Positions 26,051-34,564 of a stretch of 64,000 nt of DNA are shown piece after piece. A model generated the notes under the pieces. The model did no database searches and was not told where the DNA came from. It saw only the letters and a program-made list of their open reading frames with translations. A program made the translations under genes and the position numbers. Origin of the DNA: an uncultured Acidocella sp. GTDB taxonomy: Bacteria; Pseudomonadota; Alphaproteobacteria; Acetobacterales; Acetobacteraceae. Within the stretch, counting starts at the first letter, position 1, and each line of letters opens with the position of its first letter. Where the stretch lies: assembly GCF_946222605.1 (NCBI RefSeq), contig NZ_CAMIIE010000010.1, positions 1 to 64,000 of the forward strand. The letters run 5' to 3'.

Positions 26051-27262
26051 ATGGCCAAAATCAAGGTAAAAACCCCGGTCGTGGAGATGGACGGCGACGA
26101 GATGACCCGGATCATCTGGGGCTTCATCAAAGAGAAGCTGATCCTGCCCTATCTCGACATCGACCTGAAATATTACGATCTGGGCATTGAGTACCGCGAC
26201 CAGACCGACGACCAGGTGACCGTGGACGCGGCCAATGCCACCAAGCAGTATGGCGTGGCGGTGAAATGCGCCACCATCACCCCGGACGAGGCGCGGGTGA
26301 AGGAATTCAACCTCAAGAAGATGTGGAAGAGCCCGAACGGCACCATCCGCAACATCGTGGACGGCACGATTTTCCGCGAGCCGATCATCTGCAAGAACGT
26401 GCCGCGCCTGGTGCCGCATTGGACGCAGCCGATCGTGGTCGGCCGCCATGCTTATGGCGATATCTACCGCGCGACCGACTACAAGGTGCCCGGTGCCGGC
26501 AAGCTGCAGCTGAGCTTCACCCCGGAGGGTGGCGAGCCGGTGGTGATGGATGTGCACGACTTCACCGGCCCCGGTGTGGCGATGGGCATGTTCAACACGC
26601 TGAAATCCATCGAGGGCTTCGCGCGCGCCAGCTTCAATTACGGCCTGGCCCGGAATTACCCGGTCTATCTCTCCACCAAGAACACCATCCTGAAGGGCTA
26701 TGACGGGTTCTTCAAGGACACGTTCGAGCGCATCTTCGAGGCCGAGTTCAAGGCGCAGTTCGAGAAGGCCGGGCTGACCTATGAGCACCGGCTGATCGAC
26801 GACATGGTGGCCTGCGCGCTGAAATGGAGCGGCGGCTATGTGTGGGCGTGCAAGAACTATGACGGCGATGTGCAGTCCGACATCGTGGCGCAGGGCTTTG
26901 GCTCGCTGGGGCTGATGACCTCGGTGCTGCTGAACCCGGATGGCAGCGTGGTTGAGTCCGAGGCCGCGCACGGCACCGTGACCCGGCATTTCCGCGAGCA
27001 CCAGAAGGGCCGCCCGACCTCGACCAACCCGATTGCCAGCATCTTCGCCTGGACCCGCGGGCTGATCTATCGCGGCCGTTTCGATGGCACGCAGGATGTG
27101 GTGGATTTCGCCGAGACGCTGGAGCGCGTGTGCATCGAGACGGTGGAAGCCGGGCATATGACCAAGGATCTGGCGCTGCTGATCGACAAGAACGCGCCCT
27201 GGTTGACGACCCAGGATTTCCTGGACAAGCTGGATGCGAATTTGAAAGTGGCGATGGGGTAA
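26051..27262 (+). CDS. icd: Isocitrate dehydrogenase, NADP-dependent
   Basis: TCA-cycle enzyme that converts isocitrate to 2-oxoglutarate (403 aa). The length and the start KVKTPVVEMDGDEMTRIIW place it in the eukaryote-like homodimeric IDH subfamily rather than the E. coli type. ESEAAHGTVTRHFREHQKG carries the NADP-binding stretch. GGAGTAGAGAGAG precedes the ATG. It ends at a bidirectional hairpin that separates it from the AT-rich glycosyltransferase island. Confidence 0.97.
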   Translation: MAKIKVKTPVVEMDGDEMTRIIWGFIKEKLILPYLDIDLKYYDLGIEYRDQTDDQVTVDAANATKQYGVAVKCATITPDEARVKEFNLKKMWKSPNGTIRNIVDGTIFREPIICKNVPRLVPHWTQPIVVGRHAYGDIYRATDYKVPGAGKLQLSFTPEGGEPVVMDVHDFTGPGVAMGMFNTLKSIEGFARASFNYGLARNYPVYLSTKNTILKGYDGFFKDTFERIFEAEFKAQFEKAGLTYEHRLIDDMVACALKWSGGYVWACKNYDGDVQSDIVAQGFGSLGLMTSVLLNPDGSVVESEAAHGTVTRHFREHQKGRPTSTNPIASIFAWTRGLIYRGRFDGTQDVVDFAETLERVCIETVEAGHMTKDLALLIDKNAPWLTTQDFLDKLDANLKVAMG

Positions 27263-27269
27263 GGAATTC

Positions 27270-27301
27270 TGGGGAAGCGGATTGGATAATTCGCTTCCCC
27301 A
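27270..27301. terminator. Bidirectional terminator-like hairpin after icd
   Basis: TGGGGAAGCG (27270-27279) and CGCTTCCCCA (27292-27301) form a perfect 10-bp stem with a 12-nt loop between the convergent ends of icd and the next minus-strand gene. It lacks a long T run on either side, so efficiency is uncertain. Confidence 0.55.
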
Positions 27302-27309
27302 AACAATTC

Positions 27310-28437
27310 TTACTTAGGCCACCTGAACATCTGTATTTTTTCAAATACCATCGGATGCCAAGCGATCATAGAATCAATTGGCGCAGTTCTAAGCGAGAAT
27401 TTCTTCGCAATTTCCGGCAGAAAACTGTGCAGCGTCGCATGCGTGCTATCACTGTGGGAAATTTTCATATCGTCTACACCATTACCTACAACAATTTCCC
27501 ACAGATCAACTTTCTCGGCGTCATCGCCAAGTGTTCCATCTTGTTTGAAGGTGATGTATTTTCCCTCAAAGGTATAGAAAAAGCTTTTTTTCCGCCTGGG
27601 ATCACTTGCTATGATAACGGCCTCGGAGGCCCCTTCCGAAAAGTAAAACTTTTTACTAATATGATCATATTTTAAAAAATGCTCACTATTTGTAAGAACA
27701 TTTAGTCGATACTCGACGTTACCCGCGGCCCTCAGCTTGTGAGCGAAGATCGAGAAAGTCATGGGCAACTTATCACCATTGCAATGCAAAATCATTGGCG
27801 ACGTTTTTGTCTTATAATTATAAAAACTGAAGCCATCAAAAACGTAGTGTTCACGCACATTCGAAAGCGTTCCAAATATTTGCGCACTGCTATCGATTGA
27901 AATTTTTACATCACGATTTTTGTACATAAAATATTGAGCTAACGCCTGGTCATCGTTTGTATTAGAAACTTTGTTGATTTCGACGGCATCCTCGCACAGC
28001 TTTCTGATTGAATCAGCATAACCAATAAAACAGCCGGAATTCAAATATAAATAAGGCCCTGCCTCATGATTTTCGAATATTGACTTTATTTTGGTCCGGT
28101 CTTCGTCCAATATGGATGGACAGCTTTCAATTGGGGGCCAAAAAGTAACCTCGCCATTGAAAACAATATTCGATCCAGTCTTTAAAAACGCATCCAGAAT
28201 TGAAGTCGTATGATCCAAAATGACAACGTCATACGAATCGCAGAACATTAACACTTCGTGTTCATCGACCGCGGGTGAATTTATAAAATTAAGCAACAGC
28301 TGAAATTTATCAAAAACTCCAATCCTCTTTCTCGTATGAAGCGCCAAATTAATTGGATCAAACCCCATAGCGCGCGCTGACATCTCCAGTGCATAGGAAT
28401 TATACAGGACGGGGAAACCAGCAGTAACAAGCTTCAT
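27310..28437 (-). CDS. PLOD/LH3-like glycosyltransferase
   Basis: A 375-residue protein. Residues 1 to about 240 resemble the glycosyltransferase domain of animal procollagen lysyl hydroxylases (LH3/PLOD): DSYD at 67-70 in MFCDSYDVVI, NGEVTFWPP, LNSGCFIGYADSI at 132-144, NDDQALAQYF and a late ILHCNGD. In LH3 this domain moves glucose onto galactosyl-hydroxylysine. The last 130 residues are a separate region I do not recognise. The gene is clearly AT-rich relative to the window and pairs with a GT2 gene 59 bp upstream, so recent transfer of a surface-glycan gene pair is likely. The acceptor is unknown. Confidence 0.72.
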   Translation of the reverse strand: MKLVTAGFPVLYNSYALEMSARAMGFDPINLALHTRKRIGVFDKFQLLLNFINSPAVDEHEVLMFCDSYDVVILDHTTSILDAFLKTGSNIVFNGEVTFWPPIESCPSILDEDRTKIKSIFENHEAGPYLYLNSGCFIGYADSIRKLCEDAVEINKVSNTNDDQALAQYFMYKNRDVKISIDSSAQIFGTLSNVREHYVFDGFSFYNYKTKTSPMILHCNGDKLPMTFSIFAHKLRAAGNVEYRLNVLTNSEHFLKYDHISKKFYFSEGASEAVIIASDPRRKKSFFYTFEGKYITFKQDGTLGDDAEKVDLWEIVVGNGVDDMKISHSDSTHATLHSFLPEIAKKFSLRTAPIDSMIAWHPMVFEKIQMFRWPK

Positions 28438-28496
28438 TGTTAAATCCGATTTGTTGGCCGATTTAAGACGGGCAAAGCAAAAGCACGAACAATAGG

Positions 28497-29489
28497 CTAA
28501 AACAACTTAGTTGTAGCTAATTCCCACTCTCGAACGGCTGAATTCACTTCAGGAAATTTATCCATTATGATTCCATGTCGCATGGTGATCTCCTCTAAAA
28601 ATCCCATTAAACAACGAACTGCACGCATTGCCTCGTCAGACTGTTTAGTGTGGATAAGCCTACTCCCCTTATAATCAATTGGATCAAAAATCACTTCCTG
28701 GTTCTCGTTCTTAAAATCCATGAACTGCTTGTTTCTGAGAAGCGCCTCGGGCTTGTCACGAAGAATCTCATATGCGGGTTTATAGTGGTATGCTGTATTG
28801 CGACTAACCTCAGCTTGTCCAGTTGCCAAAACTTTGCTCCAACCCCGGACAAATTTAACAATGTACTGGTAAGTTGACCGTTCCGAATAGTGAGCCAACA
28901 GAATTTTTTCGTTGGTGATTTCGACAATATCCCGAGATTTAAGAGTTGCCCAGTGAGAACCATGTTGAATGGACAAGTCTCCGGCCTCAAAGCAACCGCG
29001 AACAATTATCTTGTAAGTATCAGACGGTGCAGTTCGTCTCGTAATCCGTGTGGCCACATTGTTATCCGACGGATCATCCTTGGATGTGGCAACGTAATTT
29101 ACCATCGGGATTTTTATACAATCAATTGGACTATTTGCTTCCTTCAGCGCTGCCAAATGATTTCGCAAGCCTCCCGGTATTTGGCGATCATCAATGAATT
29201 CATCGGCATCAAAACAAATAACCCAATCCGGACGCTGCTCTTGTGTTGCTAAATTGTATAGCGCCGTAACAACACTGCCTTCATTATACGTTACCGCACG
29301 GCTTTGGAAAACGGTAATAGGAAAGCCCTCTTTTTTGAGCGCTTCCAGTATTTCTACCGTCCCATCAGTGCTGCCGTTATCCATGATGAATTGGTGCTGT
29401 ACGAATGCACAAGTATGCCTAACGAACGCTTCGATTACATCCGCCTCGTTCAACACACGGGAAATTGAAACAATTTTGATATTCATCAT
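28497..29489 (-). CDS. Glycosyltransferase family 2
   Basis: GT-A transferase (330 aa). It begins IKIVSISRVLNEADVIEAF, has DNGSTDGT at residues 37-44 and the metal-binding DADEF at 94-98. It fits the Glyco_tranf_2_4 group, often found in capsule and LPS loci. The ATG at 29489, or the next codon at 29486, is preferred to the TTG at 29525. It shares the low-GC character of the next gene and is oriented with it. A surface polysaccharide or glycoprotein acceptor is inferred. Confidence 0.82.
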   Translation of the reverse strand: MMNIKIVSISRVLNEADVIEAFVRHTCAFVQHQFIMDNGSTDGTVEILEALKKEGFPITVFQSRAVTYNEGSVVTALYNLATQEQRPDWVICFDADEFIDDRQIPGGLRNHLAALKEANSPIDCIKIPMVNYVATSKDDPSDNNVATRITRRTAPSDTYKIIVRGCFEAGDLSIQHGSHWATLKSRDIVEITNEKILLAHYSERSTYQYIVKFVRGWSKVLATGQAEVSRNTAYHYKPAYEILRDKPEALLRNKQFMDFKNENQEVIFDPIDYKGSRLIHTKQSDEAMRAVRCLMGFLEEITMRHGIIMDKFPEVNSAVREWELATTKLF

Positions 29490-29591
29490 TCGGTACCCGG
29501 AAAAGCATTTTACCAATAACCTCAATGCCTCAAGGTGACAGCTTTTCAGCCTCCTCGCAACATCAGCCTTCTCGCAACAGAAACGTCACAA

Positions 29592-31067
29592 TTAGCTTCT
29601 GGCCGCAGGATACGCTCCTTCCCATCCCCCGCCAAGCGCCTGGTACAGCGTCACCAAATCCGTGCCCAGCTTCTGCAGTGAGTCCGCCTGGTTCTGCTGG
29701 GCGGCGAGGTTGGTTTGTTGGGTGGTCAGCACGGTCAGGTAGTCAACCAGCCCTTCCTTATACTGCTCTTCGGCCAGGCCGAGGGCGATCTGGCTTTGCT
29801 TCACGTCTTCCTGCAGCGCCTGCTGGGTGGCGTGTTCCTGCTCGTAGGTCACCAGAGCGGTGTTCACCTGGGTGAAGGCGGTGAGCGCGGTTTTGGCGTA
29901 GGCGATGGCGGCTTCCTTCTGGCTCGCCTCGCTCAGCTTCAGCTCGCCGCGCAACTGGCCGCCCTCGAAGATCGGCAAGGTGATGGTCGGGCCGAAGCCA
30001 TAAGTGAGGGATTTCCAGCTATCCATGGCGTTCAGCTGCATCCCCTCCAGCGAGGCGGAGGCGCTGAGCGAGACATCCGGGAAGAAGGCGGCCTTGGCGG
30101 CGCCGATCTGCGCGGTGGCGGCGTGCAGATTGTCGGCGGCCTCGCGCAGGTCCGGCCGGCGGTTCAACAGATCGGCCGGCAGCCCCACCGGCACGCTGGG
30201 CGGGGTGAGCGGCTGCGGGGCGGGGGTGAGCAGATCCTGCGGCAGGCCCGCCGGGGTTTGCCCGAGCAGCAGGCCGATCTGGTTGATCAGCGCGTCGCGC
30301 TGGGCGATCAAGGTCGGGATCTGGGCGGAAATCTGCGCCGCGGTGGCGCGGGCATTGGCGACGTCGAGCGAGGTGGTCAGCCCCGCCTGCTGGCGCTCGG
30401 CGGTGAGCTTCACCAGCTGGTTGGCGAAATCCAGGTTCTTCTGGGTGATGCCGAGCACCGCCTCGGTGCCGCGCAGCTGGATATAGTTGCTGGCAACCTG
30501 CGCCTCGACATTCAGCAGCGCGGCGCGGCGGGCTTCCTCGGAGGCACGGGCCTTGGCCACGGCCTGCTCCACCAGCCGCTTGTTCTTGCCCCAGAGATCG
30601 AGGTCGAACATCGTCTGCAGCCCGTACTGGTAGAGATTATAAGGCTGGGTGACGGCGGGGAAGGCTTTGCTGAACTGGCCGAGCGGGCTGTTCGGGCTGA
30701 CCACGTTGCGGCTATAGGAGGCGTTGGCGCCGAGATTGGGGTAGAGCGCCGCGCCCTGAATCTGCGCCTGCGCCTCGGCCTCGAACAGGCGCTGGGTGGC
30801 GATCTGCAGGTCCAGATTCTGCTGCACGGCGCGGGTTTCCAGGGCGGTCAGCACCGGGTCGTTGAAGCTGTTCCACCATTGCGGGTCCACAGCACCACCG
30901 GAGACGTAAGGGGCGCTGCTGGCCGGGGCATCGCTGAGGAAGGCGGCGGGCGCGTTGGCGTGGGGCGCCTGGTAGTTCGGCCCCATCATGCAGCCGGACA
31001 AGCCCGTCAGCAGCCCGAGCGACAGGGCGGAGCCGGCAAGCAGGCGACGCAAATGCATGGATGTCAC
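29592..31067 (-). CDS. RND efflux outer-membrane factor, TolC/OprM (NodT) lipoprotein
   Basis: Outer-membrane channel (491 aa) of the NodT/OprM family with a lipoprotein signal, lipobox LSGC at about residues 24-27. The two OEP repeats are visible, with ANARATAAQISAQIPTLIAQRD and YKEGLVDYLTVLTTQQTNLAAQQNQ, which form the coiled-coil tunnel. A GTG at 31067 has GGGAG 10 nt upstream; the ATG at 31058 and the TTG at 31076 are alternatives. No RND pump or adaptor is adjacent, so it must serve a system encoded elsewhere. Confidence 0.88.
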   Translation of the reverse strand: MTSMHLRRLLAGSALSLGLLTGLSGCMMGPNYQAPHANAPAAFLSDAPASSAPYVSGGAVDPQWWNSFNDPVLTALETRAVQQNLDLQIATQRLFEAEAQAQIQGAALYPNLGANASYSRNVVSPNSPLGQFSKAFPAVTQPYNLYQYGLQTMFDLDLWGKNKRLVEQAVAKARASEEARRAALLNVEAQVASNYIQLRGTEAVLGITQKNLDFANQLVKLTAERQQAGLTTSLDVANARATAAQISAQIPTLIAQRDALINQIGLLLGQTPAGLPQDLLTPAPQPLTPPSVPVGLPADLLNRRPDLREAADNLHAATAQIGAAKAAFFPDVSLSASASLEGMQLNAMDSWKSLTYGFGPTITLPIFEGGQLRGELKLSEASQKEAAIAYAKTALTAFTQVNTALVTYEQEHATQQALQEDVKQSQIALGLAEEQYKEGLVDYLTVLTTQQTNLAAQQNQADSLQKLGTDLVTLYQALGGGWEGAYPAARS

Positions 31068-31076
31068 GATCTTCAA

Positions 31077-31464
31077 ACTCCCTGTGCCGCGCCCGCGGCG
31101 GCCGCCAAAACAACCATGGCCGGGCCCGTCCGGGCAAGCCTCGCCCCGGGCAGAATCAACCAGCCGATGAAATTGCCGTCTTGTTGCACATAGGACAGGT
31201 TTTGCACCACTCTTAAACCAAGCTGGCAGCTATACGGCGGAAAACCCCGCGCGCGTCTTGAAAAACGGTGCAAATGCGCCGGGTGGCGCCGCCGCCATCC
31301 CGTCGAAACTGTTGAAAAGCCAAATCTTTGATTGAGCTTGCGCAACGCGGTTCTCATCAAAATCGCTAAGATCGTTAAAATATCGAAAAAAACCCTTGCG
31401 TCCGAGTCGTTTTTGCAGGTTAACTCCACTTAAGGTTGAAGTGCCCAAAAAGGGAGATAACGAA
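31077..31464. other. 388-bp intergenic region with two divergent promoters
   Basis: No coding frame, RNA or strong hairpin was recognised. The region is AT-richer between about 31310 and 31440 and must hold promoters for the TolC-like gene (leftward) and the 216-aa gene (rightward). A loose -35 TTGCGT with a GTTAAC -10 at 17 nt spacing lies before the latter; this is weak. Confidence 0.4.
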
Positions 31465-32115
31465 ATGGCTGGTTTCACTTCTTTGGACGTGATCGTTCGT
31501 GACAAGCTGCGGACTTGGCCCCAGCATCCGCCCGGTCTTGCGGATCACGATATGGGGGCGTCCGGATCATGGCTGCGGGCGAGGCCAGGGCCGCCGCAGG
31601 AACGTGATCAGCCTTTCCTGAAGCTGCCCGGCGCCAACCGGCTGCGCACCCATCCGGATGGGTTATGGCTGTGTTTCGGTGGCACCGAGGCGGACCCGTA
31701 TGTCGATCTCTTCGCCATCGAGGCCTGCGGCTGCTACCAGAATTTGCTGGATAAGCGCTCGCGCTTCGCCCCCTCGATGCATTCCTGGCTGGCGGTGTGT
31801 TCGGAGGAATGGCTGGTGCAGCCGGTCTCGCCCACCAACCCGATGGCGCGCTGGCGCTATACCGGCCTGCTGCGCCGCGCGCCGACCGGGCCGCTGGTGC
31901 TGCCGGTGCGCGATATGCGGGTGATGTATGCGCTGCGCCCGCGCCAATATACCGGCTTTGTCACCAGCCAGATCCCGCATGCGCATGAGTTCTTCGCGCC
32001 GATGGAGGCGATCATCGGGCCGGAGGGCTGGCAGAATCCGCCGCTGCGCGCCTTCATCGCCCGCACCTCGCCGCGGGCCAATTTCTTCAGCTACCCGGGG
32101 GCGAGTGCGGCCTGA
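31465..32115 (+). CDS. Conserved hypothetical protein, 216 aa
   Basis: No known family recognised. AGGGAG (31451-31456) stands 8 nt before the ATG, so it is well translated. There is no signal peptide or membrane segment. The protein is rich in Trp, Pro and Arg, with two Cys close together (EACGCYQ) and aromatic motifs such as MHSWLAVCSEEWLVQP and PRANFFSYPG. It is tail-to-tail with the Rrf2 regulator, 4 bp between the ends. Codon use matches the host. It could be a lineage-specific cytoplasmic protein; no function is claimed. Confidence 0.75.
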   Translation: MAGFTSLDVIVRDKLRTWPQHPPGLADHDMGASGSWLRARPGPPQERDQPFLKLPGANRLRTHPDGLWLCFGGTEADPYVDLFAIEACGCYQNLLDKRSRFAPSMHSWLAVCSEEWLVQPVSPTNPMARWRYTGLLRRAPTGPLVLPVRDMRVMYALRPRQYTGFVTSQIPHAHEFFAPMEAIIGPEGWQNPPLRAFIARTSPRANFFSYPGASAA

Positions 32116-32119
32116 GCGT

Positions 32120-32560
32120 TCAGGCGGTGAGTTCGGCGGGCAGTTTACCGTCCGCCAGCGCCTTGGCCAGCGAGGTGCCGTCCAGCTCATTGGCGATGGC
32201 ATCGCGCACCCGGCGCATCACCTTGCGGATCTCGCAGGCTTGCTCGTCGCGGCATTCATCGCAGCGGCGGTAATAATTCACCGAGACGCAGGCGAGCGGC
32301 GCCAGCGGGCCGTCCATGATGCGCACCACCTGGCCGAAGGTGATCAGATCCGCCGGCTTGGCCAAAGCGTAGCCGCCGCCACGCCCCCGGCGCGAGCGCA
32401 CCAGCCCGTTGCGGTTCAACTCCAGCAGGATGGCTTCGAGGAATTTCTTCGGCAGGTTCTCGCGCTCGGCGATCTCGGAGACCAGCAGCAGCTTGTCGTC
32501 CTTCTCGCGCGCCAGCACCATCAGGGCCTGCAAGGCATATTTGCATTTCTGCGACAGCAT
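32120..32560 (-). CDS. Rrf2-family transcriptional regulator with four-cysteine cluster
   Basis: A 146-residue Rrf2 regulator. The winged helix covers residues 1-70 (KYALQALMVLA, PKKFLEAILLELNRNGLVRSRRGRGGGY). Four cysteines, C91, C100, C103 and C109, with spacing CX8CX2CX5C, could hold an Fe-S cluster as in IscR, NsrR or RirA, but the spacing differs from the three-Cys pattern of IscR and NsrR. GGGAG lies 7 nt before the ATG at 32560. It probably senses iron, sulfur or nitrosative state. No isc or suf genes are next to it. Confidence 0.85.
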   Translation of the reverse strand: MLSQKCKYALQALMVLAREKDDKLLLVSEIAERENLPKKFLEAILLELNRNGLVRSRRGRGGGYALAKPADLITFGQVVRIMDGPLAPLACVSVNYYRRCDECRDEQACEIRKVMRRVRDAIANELDGTSLAKALADGKLPAELTA

Positions 32561-32679
32561 GACCCTTCTCCCGGTTGCTTTTGATCTGACATATTCATCT
32601 ACAGGACATCGTTCGCGCGGAAAATATCCCAGCAAACATATTGCGGAATTTCCGATAGAAAAACAAGGAATTCAGGATC

Positions 32680-32710
32680 TAGAGCATCAAGCTAAAAGCT
32701 TGATGCTCTA
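32680..32710. repeat. 31-bp perfect palindromic repeat, family 2 copy 2
   Basis: Exact reverse complement of the palindrome at 18113-18143. Its last three bases (32708-32710) are the TAG stop codon of the FAD oxidoreductase on the minus strand, so the element abuts or supplies that stop. The position also suits a transcription-ending or mRNA-protecting hairpin. Confidence 0.8.
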
Positions 32711-34303
32711 GAGACCGGCCAGGCTCTTGATCACCGCTTCCGCGACCTTGATGCCATCCACCCCGGCGGAGAGAATACCGCCGGCATAGCCCGCCCCCTC
32801 CCCGGCCGGATACAGACCGCGCGTGTTCAGCGAGCAGAAATCCTTGCCCCGGGTGATGCGCAGCGGCGAGGAGGTGCGGGTTTCCACCCCGGTCAGCACC
32901 GCGTCGGGCCGGTCGAAACCCTTGATCTGCTTGCCGAAGGCCGGCAGCGCCTCGCGGATGGCGGCGATGGCGTAATCCGGCAAGGTGGGCCCCAGATCGG
33001 TCAGATGCACGCCGGGCTTGTAGCTGGGCAGCACCTCGCCGAACGATTTGGAGGGGGTGCCGGCGATGAAATCCCCCACCAGCTGCCCCGGCGCCTGATA
33101 GGCGCCGCCGCCCGCGACATAGGCGGCACGCTCCCAGACGCGCTGGAACTCAACCCCGGCCAGCACATCCCCCGGATAATCCGCCGGGGTGATGCCGACG
33201 ACGATGCCGGCATTGGCGTTGCGCTCGGCCCGGGAATATTGGCTCATGCCGTTGGTGACCACCTGCCCGGCCTCGGAGGTGGCGGCAACCACGGTGCCGC
33301 CCGGGCACATGCAGAAGCTGTAGACTGAGCGGCCATTTTTGGCGTGATGCACCAGCTTGTAATCGGCCGCGCCCAGAATCGGATGGCCGGCGAAGGGGCC
33401 GAAGCGATGGCGGTCGATCATCCCTTGCGGATGCTCGATGCGAAACCCGATGGAGAAGGGTTTGGCTTCCATGAACACGCCGCGCTGATTCAGCCGCGCG
33501 AAGGTGTCACGCGCCGAGTGGCCGATGGCGAGGATGACGTGATCGGCCTCGATCCGCTCGCCGCTCTCCAGCAGCACGGCACGGATCTGGCCGTCCGTGA
33601 TCTCGAAATCGTCCACCCGCGTGTCGAACCGGTATTCGCCGCCCAGGGCGGTGACTTTCGCGCGGATCGCCTCGACCATGGAGACCAGCCGGAAGGTGCC
33701 GATATGCGGCTTGGCGATGGTGAGGATTTCCTCCGGCGCTCCGGCCTCGACGAATTCCTCCATCACCTTGCGGCTGAGAAAGCGCGGGTCCTTGATCTGG
33801 GAATAGAGCTTGCCGTCCGAGAAGGTGCCGGCCCCGCCTTCGCCGAACTGCACGTTGGAGGTGACATTGAGTTCACCGCGCCGCCACAGGCCCCAAGTGT
33901 CCTTGGTGCGTTGACGCACCAGCTTGCCGCGCTCCAGCACCAGCGGGCAGAATCCGGCCTCGGCCAGGATCAGTGCCGCCAGGATGCCGCAGGGGCCGGT
34001 GCCGATGATCACCGGGCGTTTCGCCGGGCGCGCCTTGGCGATGGCGGGGAATTGATAGCCCATATCCGGCGTCGGCGCGCCGGTTGCCACGTCCCGGTCG
34101 AGCACCGCATCGATCGTATAGACCAGCATCACCTGGGATTTCTTGCGCGCATCCCAGGCCCGCCTGTGCACCTGCCAGGAGAGGATGGCGCGCTCCGGCA
34201 CGCCGAAGCCTTCGGCGATGGCGGCGATGAGCGCCTGCGGCTGATGGTCGATCGGCAGGCGCAATTCGGTGAGGCGGCGGGAGGGGAAGGATGTCGGGGC
34301 CAT
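32708..34303 (-). CDS. FAD-dependent oxidoreductase (COG2509-like)
   Basis: Flavoprotein dehydrogenase family (531 aa). The FAD-binding motif is VIIGTGPCGILAALILAEAG, with ELNVTSNVQFGEGGAGTFSDGK in the middle, FCMCPGG, and GLYPAGEGAGYAGGILSAGVDG at the end. These are typical of the uncharacterised COG2509 FAD proteins. The N-terminal 90 residues form a separate alpha/beta domain. The ATG at 34303 was taken; one at 34336 would add 11 residues, and neither has a good ribosome site. Substrate unknown. Confidence 0.87.
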   Translation of the reverse strand: MAPTSFPSRRLTELRLPIDHQPQALIAAIAEGFGVPERAILSWQVHRRAWDARKKSQVMLVYTIDAVLDRDVATGAPTPDMGYQFPAIAKARPAKRPVIIGTGPCGILAALILAEAGFCPLVLERGKLVRQRTKDTWGLWRRGELNVTSNVQFGEGGAGTFSDGKLYSQIKDPRFLSRKVMEEFVEAGAPEEILTIAKPHIGTFRLVSMVEAIRAKVTALGGEYRFDTRVDDFEITDGQIRAVLLESGERIEADHVILAIGHSARDTFARLNQRGVFMEAKPFSIGFRIEHPQGMIDRHRFGPFAGHPILGAADYKLVHHAKNGRSVYSFCMCPGGTVVAATSEAGQVVTNGMSQYSRAERNANAGIVVGITPADYPGDVLAGVEFQRVWERAAYVAGGGAYQAPGQLVGDFIAGTPSKSFGEVLPSYKPGVHLTDLGPTLPDYAIAAIREALPAFGKQIKGFDRPDAVLTGVETRTSSPLRITRGKDFCSLNTRGLYPAGEGAGYAGGILSAGVDGIKVAEAVIKSLAGL

Positions 34304-34360
34304 GGCAGATGTGGCGTCTAACCCGGCGCGGCGCATCCGCCAATCGTCCCGGCGCGGATT

Positions 34361-34406
34361 TTATCCACAGCGCTCTTGATAAGCCTGTGGAGAAGCGTGT
34401 GGATGA
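34361..34406. promoter_or_regulatory. Cluster of DnaA-box-like sites
   Basis: A perfect TTATCCACA (34361-34369) is followed on the other strand by two 9-mers with one mismatch each: TTCTCCACA (34386-34394) and TCATCCACA (34398-34406). They lie in the gap between the divergent FAD oxidoreductase and glycosyltransferase genes. No AT-rich unwinding region is next to them, so an origin is unlikely; a DnaA-regulated promoter or a titration site is possible. Confidence 0.4.
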
Positions 34407-34510
34407 AGCGCAAACCACGGCTGCGGGGCAGAGGCGGGCACGGTTTGGCGCCGCGATGGTTGACCCGGTTGCGGATTCGGGTTTCGGATAGGCAATAATC
34501 CGGAGGCCGC

Positions 34511-34564
34511 ATGACAAAATTTCACTGGCCAGAGCTTGGGCTTTGCGCGGGCGGGCGCGGATGA
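34511..34564 (+). CDS. Possible 17-codon leader peptide coupled to the GT4 fusion
   Basis: ATG with GGAGG (34502-34506) 4 nt upstream, 17 sense codons (MTKFHWPELGLCAGGRG) and a TGA that overlaps the ATG of the glycosyltransferase gene (ATGA, 34561-34564). The large gene has no ribosome site of its own, so this small frame would bring ribosomes to its start. The peptide has no regulatory run of one amino acid. Real translation is inferred from the ribosome site and the overlap only. Confidence 0.45.
   Translation: MTKFHWPELGLCAGGRG

Noticed and set aside
34321..34510. Replication origin near the DnaA boxes
   Set aside because: Only three boxes, no AT-rich unwinding stretch and no origin-linked genes such as dnaA, hemE or parAB nearby.
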